DNA of 64,000 nucleotides from Methanothermobacter sp. K4 (GCF_022014235.1 NZ_JAKLTD010000001.1:601499-665498), one strand, 5' to 3'; positions 55,641-64,000 are shown, counted from the first letter of the stretch. Numbers and translations: made by a program. The notes: generated from the letters alone by a model not told the origin.

Positions 55641-56757
55641 CCATAATTTTGTTTAGGATCTCATTGGGGCGATGGATCTCACCACCAATTTTTGGAAGCA
55701 GTTCCACCTCGGCCATGCCTGATGCAAGTCTCTGAACCTCATAGAACATCTGCCCCAGGTTCATTTCAACAACCAGAAGCTTCCTTGATGACTCAGCGGC
55801 TTCCTGGATTTCAGTCTCAGGAAAAGGCCATGGCGTGTTTATCTTGATGTAACCTGCCTTCACACCCCTGGATCTGGCCATCTTAACTGCGGTTGCAACT
55901 GAACGTGAGGGGGCGCCGTATGAGATGACTGTTATGTCTGCATCATCTGTCCAACCCTCCTGGACATCCACTATTTTATCCCTGTTGTTCAGTATCTTGT
56001 CACAGAGTCTCTTCACGAGTTTCTCGTGGCCCTCGGGGTTTGAAGCGTCAGGGTACCCCCTCTCATCATGTGTGAGTCCCGTCACAGGTATCCTGTAACC
56101 ATCCCCAAAGGCTGGCATCTCAGGGATGAGGTCTCCCTCTGGTTTGAATGGTATGAACTCACCTGGGGGACTTGCGGGTGACTTTCTCTTTCTGATCTTC
56201 ACCTTGTCTGGTATGGTTATCTTCTCCCTCATATGGCCCACTATTTCGTCACTGAGAACCACCACAGGCACCCTGTATTCCTCTGCAAGGTTGAATGCCC
56301 TAACAGTGAAATCGAAGCACTCCTGCACAGAGGATGGTGAGAGGGCTATTATTTCATAGTCCCCATGTGAACCCCACCTTGTCTGCATCATATCACTCTG
56401 CGATGCCATTGTTGGCTGTCCGGTTGAAGGCGAACCCCTCTGGACATCAACGATCACAAGGGGTGTTTCTGTCATGGCAGCGTATCCAATATGCTCCTGC
56501 ATAAGGGAAAAACCGGGCCCTGAGGTGGCGGTCATGCCCTTGACACCACTCCACACAGCACCTATAACTGCCCCCAGGGCACCTATCTCATCTTCCATCT
56601 GAACAAAGACTCCACCTTCCCTCGGAAGGAGAACTGCAATCTCCTCAGCTATCTCTGTGGATGGTGTAATGGGGTAACCTGCAAAGAACCTGCAGCCGGC
56701 ACTTATGGCGCCACGGGCGCAGGCATCGTTTCCCTGAATAAAGTACTCCTCAGTCAT
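55630..56757 (-). CDS. korA: 2-oxoglutarate:ferredoxin oxidoreductase alpha subunit
   Basis: 375 aa. YFIQGNDACARGAISAGCRFFAGYPITPSTEIAE at the N-terminus and GWTDDADITVISYGAPSRS in the C-terminal domain mark KorA. The start is 56757 (MTEEYF) with GGTG seven bases ahead; ATG 56763 would add two residues. Both overlap the korD 3' end. Confidence 0.95.
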   Translation of the reverse strand: MTEEYFIQGNDACARGAISAGCRFFAGYPITPSTEIAEEIAVLLPREGGVFVQMEDEIGALGAVIGAVWSGVKGMTATSGPGFSLMQEHIGYAAMTETPLVIVDVQRGSPSTGQPTMASQSDMMQTRWGSHGDYEIIALSPSSVQECFDFTVRAFNLAEEYRVPVVVLSDEIVGHMREKITIPDKVKIRKRKSPASPPGEFIPFKPEGDLIPEMPAFGDGYRIPVTGLTHDERGYPDASNPEGHEKLVKRLCDKILNNRDKIVDVQEGWTDDADITVISYGAPSRSVATAVKMARSRGVKAGYIKINTPWPFPETEIQEAAESSRKLLVVEMNLGQMFYEVQRLASGMAEVELLPKIGGEIHRPNEILNKIMGMK

Positions 56758-56953
56758 CGTCATACACCACTATCGCCTGATCAGGACACATCAGCATGCA
56801 TAGCTTGCATCCCGTACATTTATCCAGATTTTTCGGGATGGGTTCATGCACTCCCTTCCTGTTGAGTTCCTCTGACCTGACATAAACACCTTCAGGGCAG
56901 AACTCCCTGCATATGTCACATCCCTTACAGAGATCTGAATCTATCTTTATCAT
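56750..56953 (-). CDS. korD: 2-oxoglutarate:ferredoxin oxidoreductase delta subunit (ferredoxin)
   Basis: 67 aa with two 4Fe-4S motifs, CKGCDICREFCPEG and CTGCKLCMLMCPDQA. Electron-transfer subunit; first gene of korDABC-sucC. Start ATG is separated from the TATA near 57000 by about 50 bp. Confidence 0.95.
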   Translation of the reverse strand: MIKIDSDLCKGCDICREFCPEGVYVRSEELNRKGVHEPIPKNLDKCTGCKLCMLMCPDQAIVVYDDD

Positions 56954-56996
56954 GGTAATCTTCCATCAAGGTTCTTATCATAGCTTTGCTTTCAGA

Positions 56997-57011
56997 ATTT
57001 AAATAATTAAT
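56997..57011 (-). promoter_or_regulatory. TATA region of the korDABC-sucC operon
   Basis: TTAATTATTTAAATT on the minus strand, about 45-55 bp before the korD start, is the best TATA-like element in the 100-bp gap. Confidence 0.45.
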
Positions 57012-57056
57012 CAAGATAGATTTTTGGTTCATCGGTGTGGATCCGAGGTTCCCCTA

Positions 57057-57422
57057 TCAATCCTTCACATACATGAGGGGATACCTCAGTTCATCGAGGT
57101 ACTCCATGCAGACCGTTATCCTTGATGATCCATATTCCACGATTAACCTCACCCTTAGCATCTCCCCGGTGAGGGAAACATAACCGAATTCTCCAGCAGC
57201 CTCCCTTACCATATCCCTGTCTATATGGACCTCAACATCCCTGATTGCCGGCTGAAGCTTTATGGATTCAGCAATTGCACCCTCAAGGCTGTCAACGGTT
57301 TCAAGATTAACAGGGGTTCCAACGAACTGGTGGAAGAGGGCACCCATACTTATACCGCCCTCAAATATTGCCCTTTCCCTGTCTGATAGATTTGAAAAGT
57401 ACTCCTCTCCTGGTTCTCCCAT
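57057..57422 (-). CDS. mptD: Archaeal dihydroneopterin aldolase MptD (DUF381 family)
   Basis: 121 aa. Makes 6-hydroxymethyl-dihydropterin on the way to methanopterin. DRERAIFEGGISMGALFHQFVGTPV, YVSLTGEMLRVRLIVEY and LDELRYPLMY are the family's blocks. The frame opens at 57473, but ATG 57422 has AGGTG seven bases ahead and gives the normal length. It sits directly downstream of the sortase gene on the same strand. Confidence 0.9.
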   Translation of the reverse strand: MGEPGEEYFSNLSDRERAIFEGGISMGALFHQFVGTPVNLETVDSLEGAIAESIKLQPAIRDVEVHIDRDMVREAAGEFGYVSLTGEMLRVRLIVEYGSSRITVCMEYLDELRYPLMYVKD

Positions 57423-57444
57423 TTTGAACACCTGAAATTTTTCA

Positions 57445-58167
57445 CTACAGTCCAAATATGCTGTTGAATTCAATGAGCTTCTCTGATATGAATTCTGGGG
57501 GGATCGGGAAGATGTACCCCAGTATCAGGAAGAGTGTGAGGCTGATCACCGCTGCAAGGAGAAGCCTCCTCTCTTCATAAACAGGATAGAGTCTGGTGAT
57601 CAGAAGGCCCCCCCCGAGGAATCCAAGTATTATGAGGAGCGCATAGTACCTCTTGGGGTTCTCCACCTTGAGGTTTCTCTGGTAGGGCTTTATGCCTTCA
57701 AGTTCACACTCCACTATCAGCCTCTCCCTTGTTGATCCCAGAGGGTGGCATGTGATGAGAAATAACCTCGCCCCCTGATTCACTGAGATCTGGTAAGAAG
57801 CTGGCACAACGAATGATCGATTAACCCTGTAACTCGCAAGGCCAACCCCTGGCCAGTTAAGGCGGACCTCGTCCCCTGGCTTCAACTTATCAAGGTTCAG
57901 GAATGGTGAACCGTAAAGTGTCCTGTGCCCGAAGAGTATGACGGTTCTGTTACCAGGGGCATAGGACATGGGTTCATGGTAGACCCCATAGAAAACAGAT
58001 CTGTTGTTGATGGTCTCCTCCAGGTTAATGGATGGTATCTCAATGACAGGCGCCCTGATGTCAGGGTTCTGAACAATTACCTGTGAGGAGTAGAAACTAA
58101 CCTCAAGAAGGGCGTATAGTGACACTATGAACATGCCTGCAATTATCAGAAAAGTTGCCAGCCTCAT
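57445..58167 (-). CDS. Sortase-family cysteine transpeptidase (membrane)
   Basis: 240 aa. N-terminal span, sortase beta barrel with catalytic His in VILFGHRTLYGSPF (His81), Cys in LFLITCHP (Cys140) and Arg in STRERLIV (Arg149), followed by two more spans at the C-terminus. This is the class D/E-like layout. ATG 58167 has GGGGA five bases ahead. It lies 32 bp downstream of a secreted protein with a C-terminal TGAP-membrane span-Arg tail, the likely substrate. Anchoring to pseudomurein is inferred. Confidence 0.88.
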   Translation of the reverse strand: MRLATFLIIAGMFIVSLYALLEVSFYSSQVIVQNPDIRAPVIEIPSINLEETINNRSVFYGVYHEPMSYAPGNRTVILFGHRTLYGSPFLNLDKLKPGDEVRLNWPGVGLASYRVNRSFVVPASYQISVNQGARLFLITCHPLGSTRERLIVECELEGIKPYQRNLKVENPKRYYALLIILGFLGGGLLITRLYPVYEERRLLLAAVISLTLFLILGYIFPIPPEFISEKLIEFNSIFGL

Positions 58168-58199
58168 GAATGTCCCCATAAAAAATTAAGGTGGGATGA

Positions 58200-59126
58200 T
58201 TAACGTATGATCCTTGTGTAGGCAACTGCGGCTGCAGTCACAAGTACACCTATCACCAGCGGGGCGTAGGGGGCACCTGTCTTTGCACCGGGCACAGATG
58301 ATGAACCGGTTGTCCCCTGAAGGCTGCCTGGAGGGTAATAACCTCCGCCACTGGTTGAACCGTTACCACCGCTTACCTTTGCGGGCCATTCGTAGGTGTA
58401 TACGAACCTCTGTGAGGTTTCGGGGTCCATTGTGACGTCCCATGCAGCAACCTGTGTGCTCACAAAGAGGTCATCATCCACAAAGGCCTTCGGTGAGCTG
58501 TATATAAGTTTTGAGTTTGCCGGGGAAATTGGGGCCCTCACGATACCTGAAACCTTCTCCTCATCGATGTTGATAAGTGTGAACCCGAAGGTCCCCTTCC
58601 AGTATCTGAGGTCCAGTGATGGGTTTAGGACCTCTATCTCGTTGGGCATGAACCATGAGGACATGAGTCCAGGCTCATTTATAAGTGGCCAGTAATTGCT
58701 GTCGTCTGACTCAACGTTAACGATGTAAGTGGGTATTTCACCCATATCTCCTGTGGCCCTGAGGCCAAAGGACACGGTTTTTGTCTCCCCAGGTTTCACC
58801 TTCCAGCCGTAGTCACCCCCGAGTTCAGGCGTCCTTGACTTGACCATTTTAACTGCCGCTGGATTCGTCCACTGGATGAGCCATTTAATTGTACTGTTCT
58901 CTGAAAGGCTTCCCTGGTATACCTGCCCTATCTTGAAGTACTGGACATTGTTGTCATTGTTCTTTATCTTCACAGTTATAACGGCGGTCAGGTCCTTCAA
59001 CCTGAAACTGGTTGCAGATGGTTTTTCAGAAACCCATGTCTCCTTGGCGGCTGACCCTGTATCAGAGACTCCCAGAATGGAAAGCATGAACACAGCAGCT
59101 ATAACAACATACACCCATTTTTTCAT
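58200..59126 (-). CDS. Secreted envelope protein with sortase-type C-terminal tail
   Basis: 308 aa. Signal peptide KKWVYVVIAAVFMLSILGV, a beta-rich ectodomain, a Gly/Ser linker (SGGNGSTSGGGYYPPGS), then AKTGAPYAP, a hydrophobic span LVIGVLVTAAAVAYT and RIIR. The order motif-span-positive tail is that of sortase substrates. GGGGA stands just before ATG 59126. Ectodomain family not recognised. Upstream is the DUF515 gene, downstream the sortase. Confidence 0.8.
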   Translation of the reverse strand: MKKWVYVVIAAVFMLSILGVSDTGSAAKETWVSEKPSATSFRLKDLTAVITVKIKNNDNNVQYFKIGQVYQGSLSENSTIKWLIQWTNPAAVKMVKSRTPELGGDYGWKVKPGETKTVSFGLRATGDMGEIPTYIVNVESDDSNYWPLINEPGLMSSWFMPNEIEVLNPSLDLRYWKGTFGFTLINIDEEKVSGIVRAPISPANSKLIYSSPKAFVDDDLFVSTQVAAWDVTMDPETSQRFVYTYEWPAKVSGGNGSTSGGGYYPPGSLQGTTGSSSVPGAKTGAPYAPLVIGVLVTAAAVAYTRIIR

Positions 59127-59179
59127 AAACATCCCCACCTAGAATATTAAATAAAAATTTAATAAATTTTTCGGCTAAG

Positions 59180-60490
59180 TCAGCCGTATATGCTCTGCAG
59201 CTCCCTGATCATCCATTCAGGGGCGTTCTGTGTTGGCACAGTCAGAACGATGCTGTTCATGTTCTGTATCAGGAAGAGGACATCCTCCCTTGGGACCTCA
59301 AGTATTATGAGGTAGTTGGCGTCAAGCTCCCCCAGATTTGATGACCTCTCATAGTCAGATAACCTTATACCGTAGTTCTGGAGTATCGCATTGATCTCGG
59401 CTTCATTCAGACCACCTGATGCAGCTGCCCTGAGGAGCTGCTCCACATCTGTTGATGATGTCCTCTCATTTTCGCTCTGTGAGGTTATGGTGTTGAGTGT
59501 TAACCGCTGAGTATTCAGTATGCGCGCGTCCACCGTTCCGCTGTCCTTGGATCTGAGAATTGCAAGTACAGTCGCCCCGCTTATCCTGGGTGTTGATGCC
59601 GCAGCTGATGTATTGTTTCCTGTGGCGTTCTGGTTGAGGTAGACGTCAACCATGTTGCCCACACTTATAAGTCCCCCTGCAGCCTGCAACCTTGTGATCA
59701 TTATTGGCACGGCAACGGTATCAGGGGTCTGGATCTGTGTATTTGCAAGTACGGTTGCATCGGCCTGGCTCACAAATTTCTTTGCATCGGCCACCTTCAT
59801 TATCACACGTTTCTCCTGGCCGTTATCTGTGTAGTTGACCATGACCCTGCCGACACGGTCCTTCTTTATATTTATCTGCTGGTTCTGATAGGTACGCCAC
59901 GACTGTGTTGCGGGACCCACAACGTCAACAGCCAGAGCCTCCTCTGGTGTAACAGCAGCATCTATCTGTGCAAGGATGGCCTGCTTCTGGGGATCAGTTG
60001 CAAGGGGCCCCTTGAAGAGTGCATCCACCTCAGCGATCTTCGTGGCCTTGGCGTTCTGCAGCACCTCCTGGTATGGCTGGTATACCAGGAAGTAGTAGCC
60101 TGCACCAGCGAGGACCATGAGAATAACACCAAACACGAGGGCACCAACGAGGGTTTTCTGATCTTCCTCCGGAATTTTCCGACCTATACCTCCCGATGGA
60201 CCTCCAGGTCGTTTTGGTGGTGGTGTAAGTCTGGGTTTGGGCTTTTCACCACCCTTGAGAGGTTTTTCAGGGGTTTTCCTGGTCTTTGGCTCTTCAGGGG
60301 ATTTCAGCCGGGGCCTTGGTTTTGGCATGGGCCTTGGTTTTTTCTTATCTGAGCCCTCGCCACCACTGAATTTACCCACAAGTCCCTTTAGTCTGTCCCC
60401 AATTTTTGAGTCATCTTTTCTGTTGTTTTTCCGGAGATCAGGAGGGTTATTCTTTTTCTCCTTGTCATTACCTTTAATCTTATCAAGCAT
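59180..60490 (-). CDS. DUF515-family membrane protein
   Basis: 436 aa. Very basic Pro/Lys-rich N-terminus of about 110 residues on the cytoplasmic side, one span (LVGALVFGVILMVLAGAGYYF), then a long external region with a coiled helix and a beta part containing AVPIMITRLQAAGGLISVGNMVDVYL, which recalls CpaB/SAF pilus-assembly domains. I recognise the family only as DUF515, found in methanogens. It overlaps the archaetidylserine synthase gene. Confidence 0.8.
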   Translation of the reverse strand: MLDKIKGNDKEKKNNPPDLRKNNRKDDSKIGDRLKGLVGKFSGGEGSDKKKPRPMPKPRPRLKSPEEPKTRKTPEKPLKGGEKPKPRLTPPPKRPGGPSGGIGRKIPEEDQKTLVGALVFGVILMVLAGAGYYFLVYQPYQEVLQNAKATKIAEVDALFKGPLATDPQKQAILAQIDAAVTPEEALAVDVVGPATQSWRTYQNQQINIKKDRVGRVMVNYTDNGQEKRVIMKVADAKKFVSQADATVLANTQIQTPDTVAVPIMITRLQAAGGLISVGNMVDVYLNQNATGNNTSAAASTPRISGATVLAILRSKDSGTVDARILNTQRLTLNTITSQSENERTSSTDVEQLLRAAASGGLNEAEINAILQNYGIRLSDYERSSNLGELDANYLIILEVPREDVLFLIQNMNSIVLTVPTQNAPEWMIRELQSIYG

Positions 60491-61166
60491 TCAGATCACG
60501 TCTCATTGGTGTTATAGGCACTGCAATGTATGCCACAGTGGCCATAAAAAGCATGATAGCTGCGGGACCGGCGGCCATTCCAATTAAACCTGTTACAATT
60601 GCTACCAGTATGAGTATGATGGCAGCGGGGGCCATTTTACTCCCCACACGAGGGTATTCGATGCTGCTGACCATGAGGATACTGACAGCAAGCATGATGG
60701 CACCCACAACCTTCTCACTGTAGAATCCTGTGAGATAAAATGATGATATAACAACCGCCGCCACGGGTATTGGAAGTCCCATGAAGTTCTTCCCACCCCC
60801 TGTGAGAACATTGAACCTTGAGAGTCTCAGTATGCCACATATTACTATTAAGAGACCTACTAATATATTAATATATCGAAAATCGGCACTTGTTAGGTAG
60901 ATAAGGATGGCTGGGGCAACACCAAATGAGATTACATCTGAAAGGGAGTCCATGTTTTTGCCAAATCCATGAATATCAACTCTACCAGTTCGGCGTGCAA
61001 CCCACCCATCAAGTGAATCGAAAATTACAGCCACAAGCATCAGAACAGAAGCAGCACTAAAAGCCCCTTGAATGGACATTAAAATGGAAAAATAGCCTGA
61101 TGAGGCATTTAAAACTGATAAAAGATCAGGTAATGATATGAAGGATGTTATTTTCTTGTCATTCAT
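60483..61166 (-). CDS. Archaetidylserine synthase (CDP-alcohol phosphatidyltransferase)
   Basis: 227 aa integral membrane enzyme that joins serine to CDP-archaeol. The CDP-alcohol signature DSLDGWVARRTGR...GKNMDSLSD (D-G-x2-A-R-x8-G-x3-D-x3-D) is complete near residues 55-78. ATG 61166 has AGGTGG ahead; the frame opens at 61181. Next gene upstream is the matching decarboxylase, so this pair makes archaetidylethanolamine. Confidence 0.92.
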   Translation of the reverse strand: MNDKKITSFISLPDLLSVLNASSGYFSILMSIQGAFSAASVLMLVAVIFDSLDGWVARRTGRVDIHGFGKNMDSLSDVISFGVAPAILIYLTSADFRYINILVGLLIVICGILRLSRFNVLTGGGKNFMGLPIPVAAVVISSFYLTGFYSEKVVGAIMLAVSILMVSSIEYPRVGSKMAPAAIILILVAIVTGLIGMAAGPAAIMLFMATVAYIAVPITPMRRDLNA

Positions 61167-61199
61167 CAGCGCCACCTGCATGTATAATAACGTGTCCCA

Positions 61200-61883
61200 C
61201 TAATTAATTTTTTTGTCTGAGTTCACTTTTATGAACCTTGCGACCACGGTCTCTCCGGCAACAGGCCTTGAACCCGTCTTCACAAGCACCTCACAGTTTT
61301 CTGGCAGTATAAGATCCACCCTTGAGCCGAACCTTATCATACCTATGCGGCTCCCCCGTTCAACGTGGTCTCCCTCATTGACGTACTGGACGATCCTCCT
61401 TGCAATGAACCCCGCTATCTGCACCACACCAACATTACCATGCTCTGTTTCTATCACAATCAGGTTCCTTTCATTTTCGGTGAGAACACTTGAACGCGCA
61501 ATCCTGAATTTGCCGTCAATGTGCTCTGTGTACACCACCCTTCCTGAAACAGGGGCCCTGTTAACATGAACATCAAAGGGTGACATGAAGGTGCTTATGA
61601 GAATACCCCCATCACCAGCAGGGGATATCCTGTCAATGAGGGGATAATCGGATCCAACCATCTTTATGCGGTCTATTCCACCAGACAAGCGTCTTCCATC
61701 AGCTGGGGCGACGATGAGGTTATCTTCAGAGGGTATATTCCTTTCAGGGTCCCTGAAAAACTGCATCATGAAGGCTATGAGGCTGAACATGAGTATGCTG
61801 ACCGCGTGGTAACCCAGGAGAAATGGGATGGTGGCCACGCTTATGAGGAAACTGGCCCTTTTTGCAACGCCCTTCACAAACAC
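61200..61883 (-). CDS. asd: Archaetidylserine decarboxylase (Psd-type, pyruvoyl)
   Basis: 227 aa. N-terminal membrane segment, FFRDPERNIP, PADGRRLSGG, SPFDVHVNRAPVSG and the self-cleavage site RFGSRVDL (Gly-Ser gives the pyruvoyl group). Converts archaetidylserine to archaetidylethanolamine. GTG starts at 61892 and 61883 are possible; the second has AGGTGA at proper spacing. It lies 33 bp ahead of the synthase gene. Confidence 0.92.
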   Translation of the reverse strand: MFVKGVAKRASFLISVATIPFLLGYHAVSILMFSLIAFMMQFFRDPERNIPSEDNLIVAPADGRRLSGGIDRIKMVGSDYPLIDRISPAGDGGILISTFMSPFDVHVNRAPVSGRVVYTEHIDGKFRIARSSVLTENERNLIVIETEHGNVGVVQIAGFIARRIVQYVNEGDHVERGSRIGMIRFGSRVDLILPENCEVLVKTGSRPVAGETVVARFIKVNSDKKIN

Positions 61884-61892
61884 ACAATTCAC

Positions 61893-62147
61893 CTAGTCTA
61901 ATGTTTTAGAGGCACGTGAAAACCCTCTTGCAGATTAACACCCTGTTTCCACTCATCTGCAACGGTAATGAACCTCACTGGGGCTGCAGTCTTTCAGGAA
62001 ATCAGCACCTCACTGGATGTTGAATAATATTAGTGAAACATATATATAGTCATGTGCTGAAGATTAAATGTAATCTGTGATTGATATGCATGTGTTTTCC
62101 TCTGGAGCAGGGGAACTTTCTTTTAAGTTCCTTTTAGAGTAGATGTG
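61893..62147. other. Divergent intergenic region, asd versus the mreB unit
   Basis: 255 bp. CATATATATAGTC at 62039-62051 is TATA-like for the plus-strand genes. Otherwise AT-rich with no gene seen. Confidence 0.4.
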
Positions 62148-62786
62148 ATGGTGATGATAGAGAGTAAAATAAAGGTTCTCAGAAAGGCAGCACAGGTTTC
62201 AACAGCCCAGAGTTCAGACAGGCTGTGGTGTGTGATTGCAGGTAACGAGGAAATGGTCAACTCTGTGGCATACGAGGCAATCACATCCAGGGATCTTGTA
62301 AAGATACTCTTCAGGGAACATGTTACCATCAGGGATTCATTTTTAAGAAAACGCTTTGATTTAATAATGCTTTATGGCGAAAACAACAAGATAAGAGATC
62401 TTTCACTTATCTGCAAGGAAAAGGGAGGGGCCTATATAAAGATAGCCCCATATTACGTTGAGAACGAACCCAACCTTGTGCTTCTGGTGGCCCCTGAGAA
62501 CTATATGAAAAGGTTTGCAGGGGAGGCTGAAAAGAATAAAATAGGTTTTTCCTTCATCCTTGAGGACAGAACGAGCGGGTTTATAGAGACAGACGTCTAC
62601 CTTACAGAGAGGCTCCCGGGATTTATAAGAAATATAATCGACCCCCTCTTCAAGGTTACAGACGTTGTCCTTGTGACACTGCTGATATCTGTTCATGAAT
62701 CAGGGGATGTTGAGAGGATAAATGAGATAGCATCCCGCAACAACATATTTGCAGTTGACTTTAGAGACATATTTGAGGAGGAATAG
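62148..62786 (+). CDS. Conserved protein of unknown function upstream of mreB
   Basis: About 212 aa, no membrane span, no signal. Alternating strands and helices (LIMLYGENNKIRDLSLICKE, PNLVLLVAPENYMKRF, DVVLVTLLISVHESGDVERI) suggest an alpha/beta fold, but I recognise no family. Starts at 62145 (GTG), 62148 (ATG) or 62154 (ATG) are all possible. It ends one base before mreB and is surely cotranscribed with it, so it may help MreB or cell-shape control. Confidence 0.75.
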   Translation: MVMIESKIKVLRKAAQVSTAQSSDRLWCVIAGNEEMVNSVAYEAITSRDLVKILFREHVTIRDSFLRKRFDLIMLYGENNKIRDLSLICKEKGGAYIKIAPYYVENEPNLVLLVAPENYMKRFAGEAEKNKIGFSFILEDRTSGFIETDVYLTERLPGFIRNIIDPLFKVTDVVLVTLLISVHESGDVERINEIASRNNIFAVDFRDIFEEE

Positions 62787-62787
62787 C

Positions 62788-63861
62788 ATGTTTTCATTTG
62801 GAAAGAAGAAATCTAAGGAGAAACAGGAAAGGAAGAGTGCAATCACCAATACACTCGGAATAGACCTGGGTACCCTCAACACTGTGGTTGCCAAACCAGC
62901 AGGGGATAAATTTGATATCTACAAGATTCCCTCTGTGGTGGCCGTCAAGAAGGAGGACCCATCATATGTCCTGGCAGTGGGTGAAGAGGCAAAGATGATG
63001 CTCGGGAGAACTCCTGAGGACATAATTGCTGTGAGACCGCTCAGGAAGGGTGTTATTGAGAGCGTTGCACAGGCAGAGGCACTCCTTGTATATGCAATGG
63101 AGATGGGGGCCGGGGATTCTGAGTCCATTGACAGGATAGTTATAGGGATACCCGGGGATGCATCAGAGGTTGAAAGAAACGCTGTTGAGGAGATAGGAAG
63201 AAAGGCCGGGGCAAATTATGTCCTGGTTATAAGTGAGGGTCTTGCAGCCGCCATAGGGGCCGGTTTGCCCATAGCGGAGGCATCAGGGACCATGGTTGTT
63301 GACATAGGGGCCGGTTCCAGTGACATTGTCGTGATATCCCTTGGAGGCATAACCGACATTGAGACAATCAGGGTCGGCGGGGATGACATTGACACAAACC
63401 TTGTTGAACTTGTGAAGGAGAAGTACAATGTTGAGATAGGTATCCATGAGGCAGAGAAGGCAAAGATAGAGGTTGGGATGGTCAAGTGTGATGAGGATCT
63501 TGAAAACCTCAAAACAGTGGTTATAGGTAAATGCATGGAGACCAACAAACCTAAGAAGGTTGAAATTGACTCTGAAATGGTTGCAGAGGCTGCTGAGCCC
63601 GTTGTAAAGGGCATAGTGGATTCAATAGCAGCAGTACTTGAAAGGCTATCACCTGAACTCATCTCAGGGGTCTACAACAAGACGGTTGTGGTGGGTGGAA
63701 CCTCACAGCTCAGGGGCCTCAGGGAGAGGATACTGGACGAGGTTGGCATTCCTGCTGAGATATCAGATGACCCCATGACAGTGGTTGCCAAGGGAGCCGC
63801 AATAGTTGCTGCAGAGCCAAGAGCACTTGAACCTGAGGTAAGGCTCAAGGCAATGAAATAA
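62788..63861 (+). CDS. mreB: MreB-like actin homologue
   Basis: 357 aa rod-shape protein. Phosphate 1 loop LGIDLGTLNTVV, phosphate 2 loop MVVDIGAGSSDIVV and adenosine motif VVVGGTSQLRGL. The frame opens at 62749 inside the upstream gene, but GAGGAGGAA six bases before ATG 62788 and the MreB-like start favour 62788. A charged 20-residue KKKSKEKQERK head precedes the actin core and could bind membrane or partner. Confidence 0.93.
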   Translation: MFSFGKKKSKEKQERKSAITNTLGIDLGTLNTVVAKPAGDKFDIYKIPSVVAVKKEDPSYVLAVGEEAKMMLGRTPEDIIAVRPLRKGVIESVAQAEALLVYAMEMGAGDSESIDRIVIGIPGDASEVERNAVEEIGRKAGANYVLVISEGLAAAIGAGLPIAEASGTMVVDIGAGSSDIVVISLGGITDIETIRVGGDDIDTNLVELVKEKYNVEIGIHEAEKAKIEVGMVKCDEDLENLKTVVIGKCMETNKPKKVEIDSEMVAEAAEPVVKGIVDSIAAVLERLSPELISGVYNKTVVVGGTSQLRGLRERILDEVGIPAEISDDPMTVVAKGAAIVAAEPRALEPEVRLKAMK

Positions 63862-63876
63862 TTAATTCTTTTTTCT
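63862..63876 (+). terminator. T-rich run after mreB
   Basis: TTAATTCTTTTTTCT follows the mreB stop and ends seven bases before the rnhB start; partial termination is possible. Confidence 0.3.
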
Positions 63877-63882
63877 GATCTG

Positions 63883-64000
63883 ATGAAGGTTCTTGGAATT
63901 GATGAGGCGGGGAGAGGCCCTGTAATAGGCCCCCTTGTCGTGGCTGGTGTCATGGTTCCTGAGAGGAAGTTCTCGATACTCCGGAAGATGGGTATAAGGG
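63883..64000 (+). CDS. rnhB: Ribonuclease HII (5' part, gene leaves window)
   Basis: Removes RNA from RNA-DNA hybrids. The first 39 residues are visible: [20 protein letters not shown] is the RNase HII signature with the first two catalytic acids. ATG 63883 has no clear ribosome site. The rest is outside the window. Confidence 0.93.
   Translation, partial: MKVLGIDEAGRGPVIGPLVVAGVMVPERKFSILRKMGIR

Overview
The window is a thermophilic, hydrogenotrophic methanogen chromosome and most likely a Methanothermobacter (Methanobacteriales) strain. Evidence: an archaeal split RNA polymerase (rpoH, B'', B', A', A''), EF-1alpha and EF-2 of archaeal type, an orphan MtrA, a dihydroneopterin aldolase of the methanopterin pathway, SepCysS, archaetidylserine synthase and decarboxylase, Taw1, MreB in an archaeon, and heavy AGG/AGA/ATA codon use. 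The gene order and the CRISPR repeat agree with what I remember of M. thermautotrophicus, but strain identity cannot be settled here.

Layout. 1-13378: CRISPR-Cas locus. It opens with the 3' part of cas3, then cas4-cas1-cas2 (type I adaptation module), a complete type III-A operon (cas10-csm2-csm3-csm4-csm5 and a Csm6-like CARF-HEPN gene), a 1-kb AT-rich leader, a 12-repeat/11-spacer array, and a convergent second CARF-HEPN gene. 13475-20165: a small secreted protein, a methyltransferase-like protein, a giant DUF11-repeat surface protein broken by a 32-bp tandem duplication, and a cation exchanger. 20258-25940: a tightly packed plus-strand unit hypD - HAD phosphatase - tldE-like - radical SAM - THEP1 - SepCysS. 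25971-28739: GyrI-like, universal stress, NYN proteins, then a TetR regulator divergent from a soluble MtrA with three phased operators between them. 28812-42452: two tRNA-Ser genes and the large minus-strand RNA polymerase/translation operon from rpoH down to S10. 42495-45040: five tRNAs, pgk and tpiA. 45225-49589: a secreted transglutaminase-like protein, taw1, a DUF1002 protein and a polytopic membrane protein. 49650-52978: a small carbon monoxide dehydrogenase set (ferredoxin, cdhA, divergent cdhB). 53045-56953: sucC and the 2-oxoglutarate:ferredoxin oxidoreductase korDABC. 57057-64000: mptD and a cell-envelope neighbourhood (sortase, its probable substrate, DUF515 protein, archaetidylserine synthase/decarboxylase, unknown gene, mreB) ending in the start of rnhB.

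How parts work together. The type III-A complex is predicted to cut RNA (Csm3), cut DNA (Cas10 HD) and make cyclic oligoadenylate (Cas10 GGDD) that would switch on both CARF-HEPN RNases. KorABCD plus SucC give the reductive incomplete TCA branch to 2-oxoglutarate. The sortase next to a surface protein with a Thr-Gly-Ala-Pro/TM tail, and the same tail on the DUF11 protein 40 kb away, suggest a pseudomurein protein-anchoring pathway.

The most unusual signals are: three 15-bp palindromes repeated at exactly 18 bp between tetR and mtrA; the shared TGAP sorting-like tail; recurring imperfect tandem duplications of gene 3' ends (offsets about 49-67 bp) at seven places; a 30-nt repeat pair with CRISPR geometry but a different sequence in the CRISPR leader; an unannotated 36-aa membrane peptide next to it; a spacer that is a near-perfect hairpin; and a secreted protein whose signal peptide seems to need an ATT start codon.
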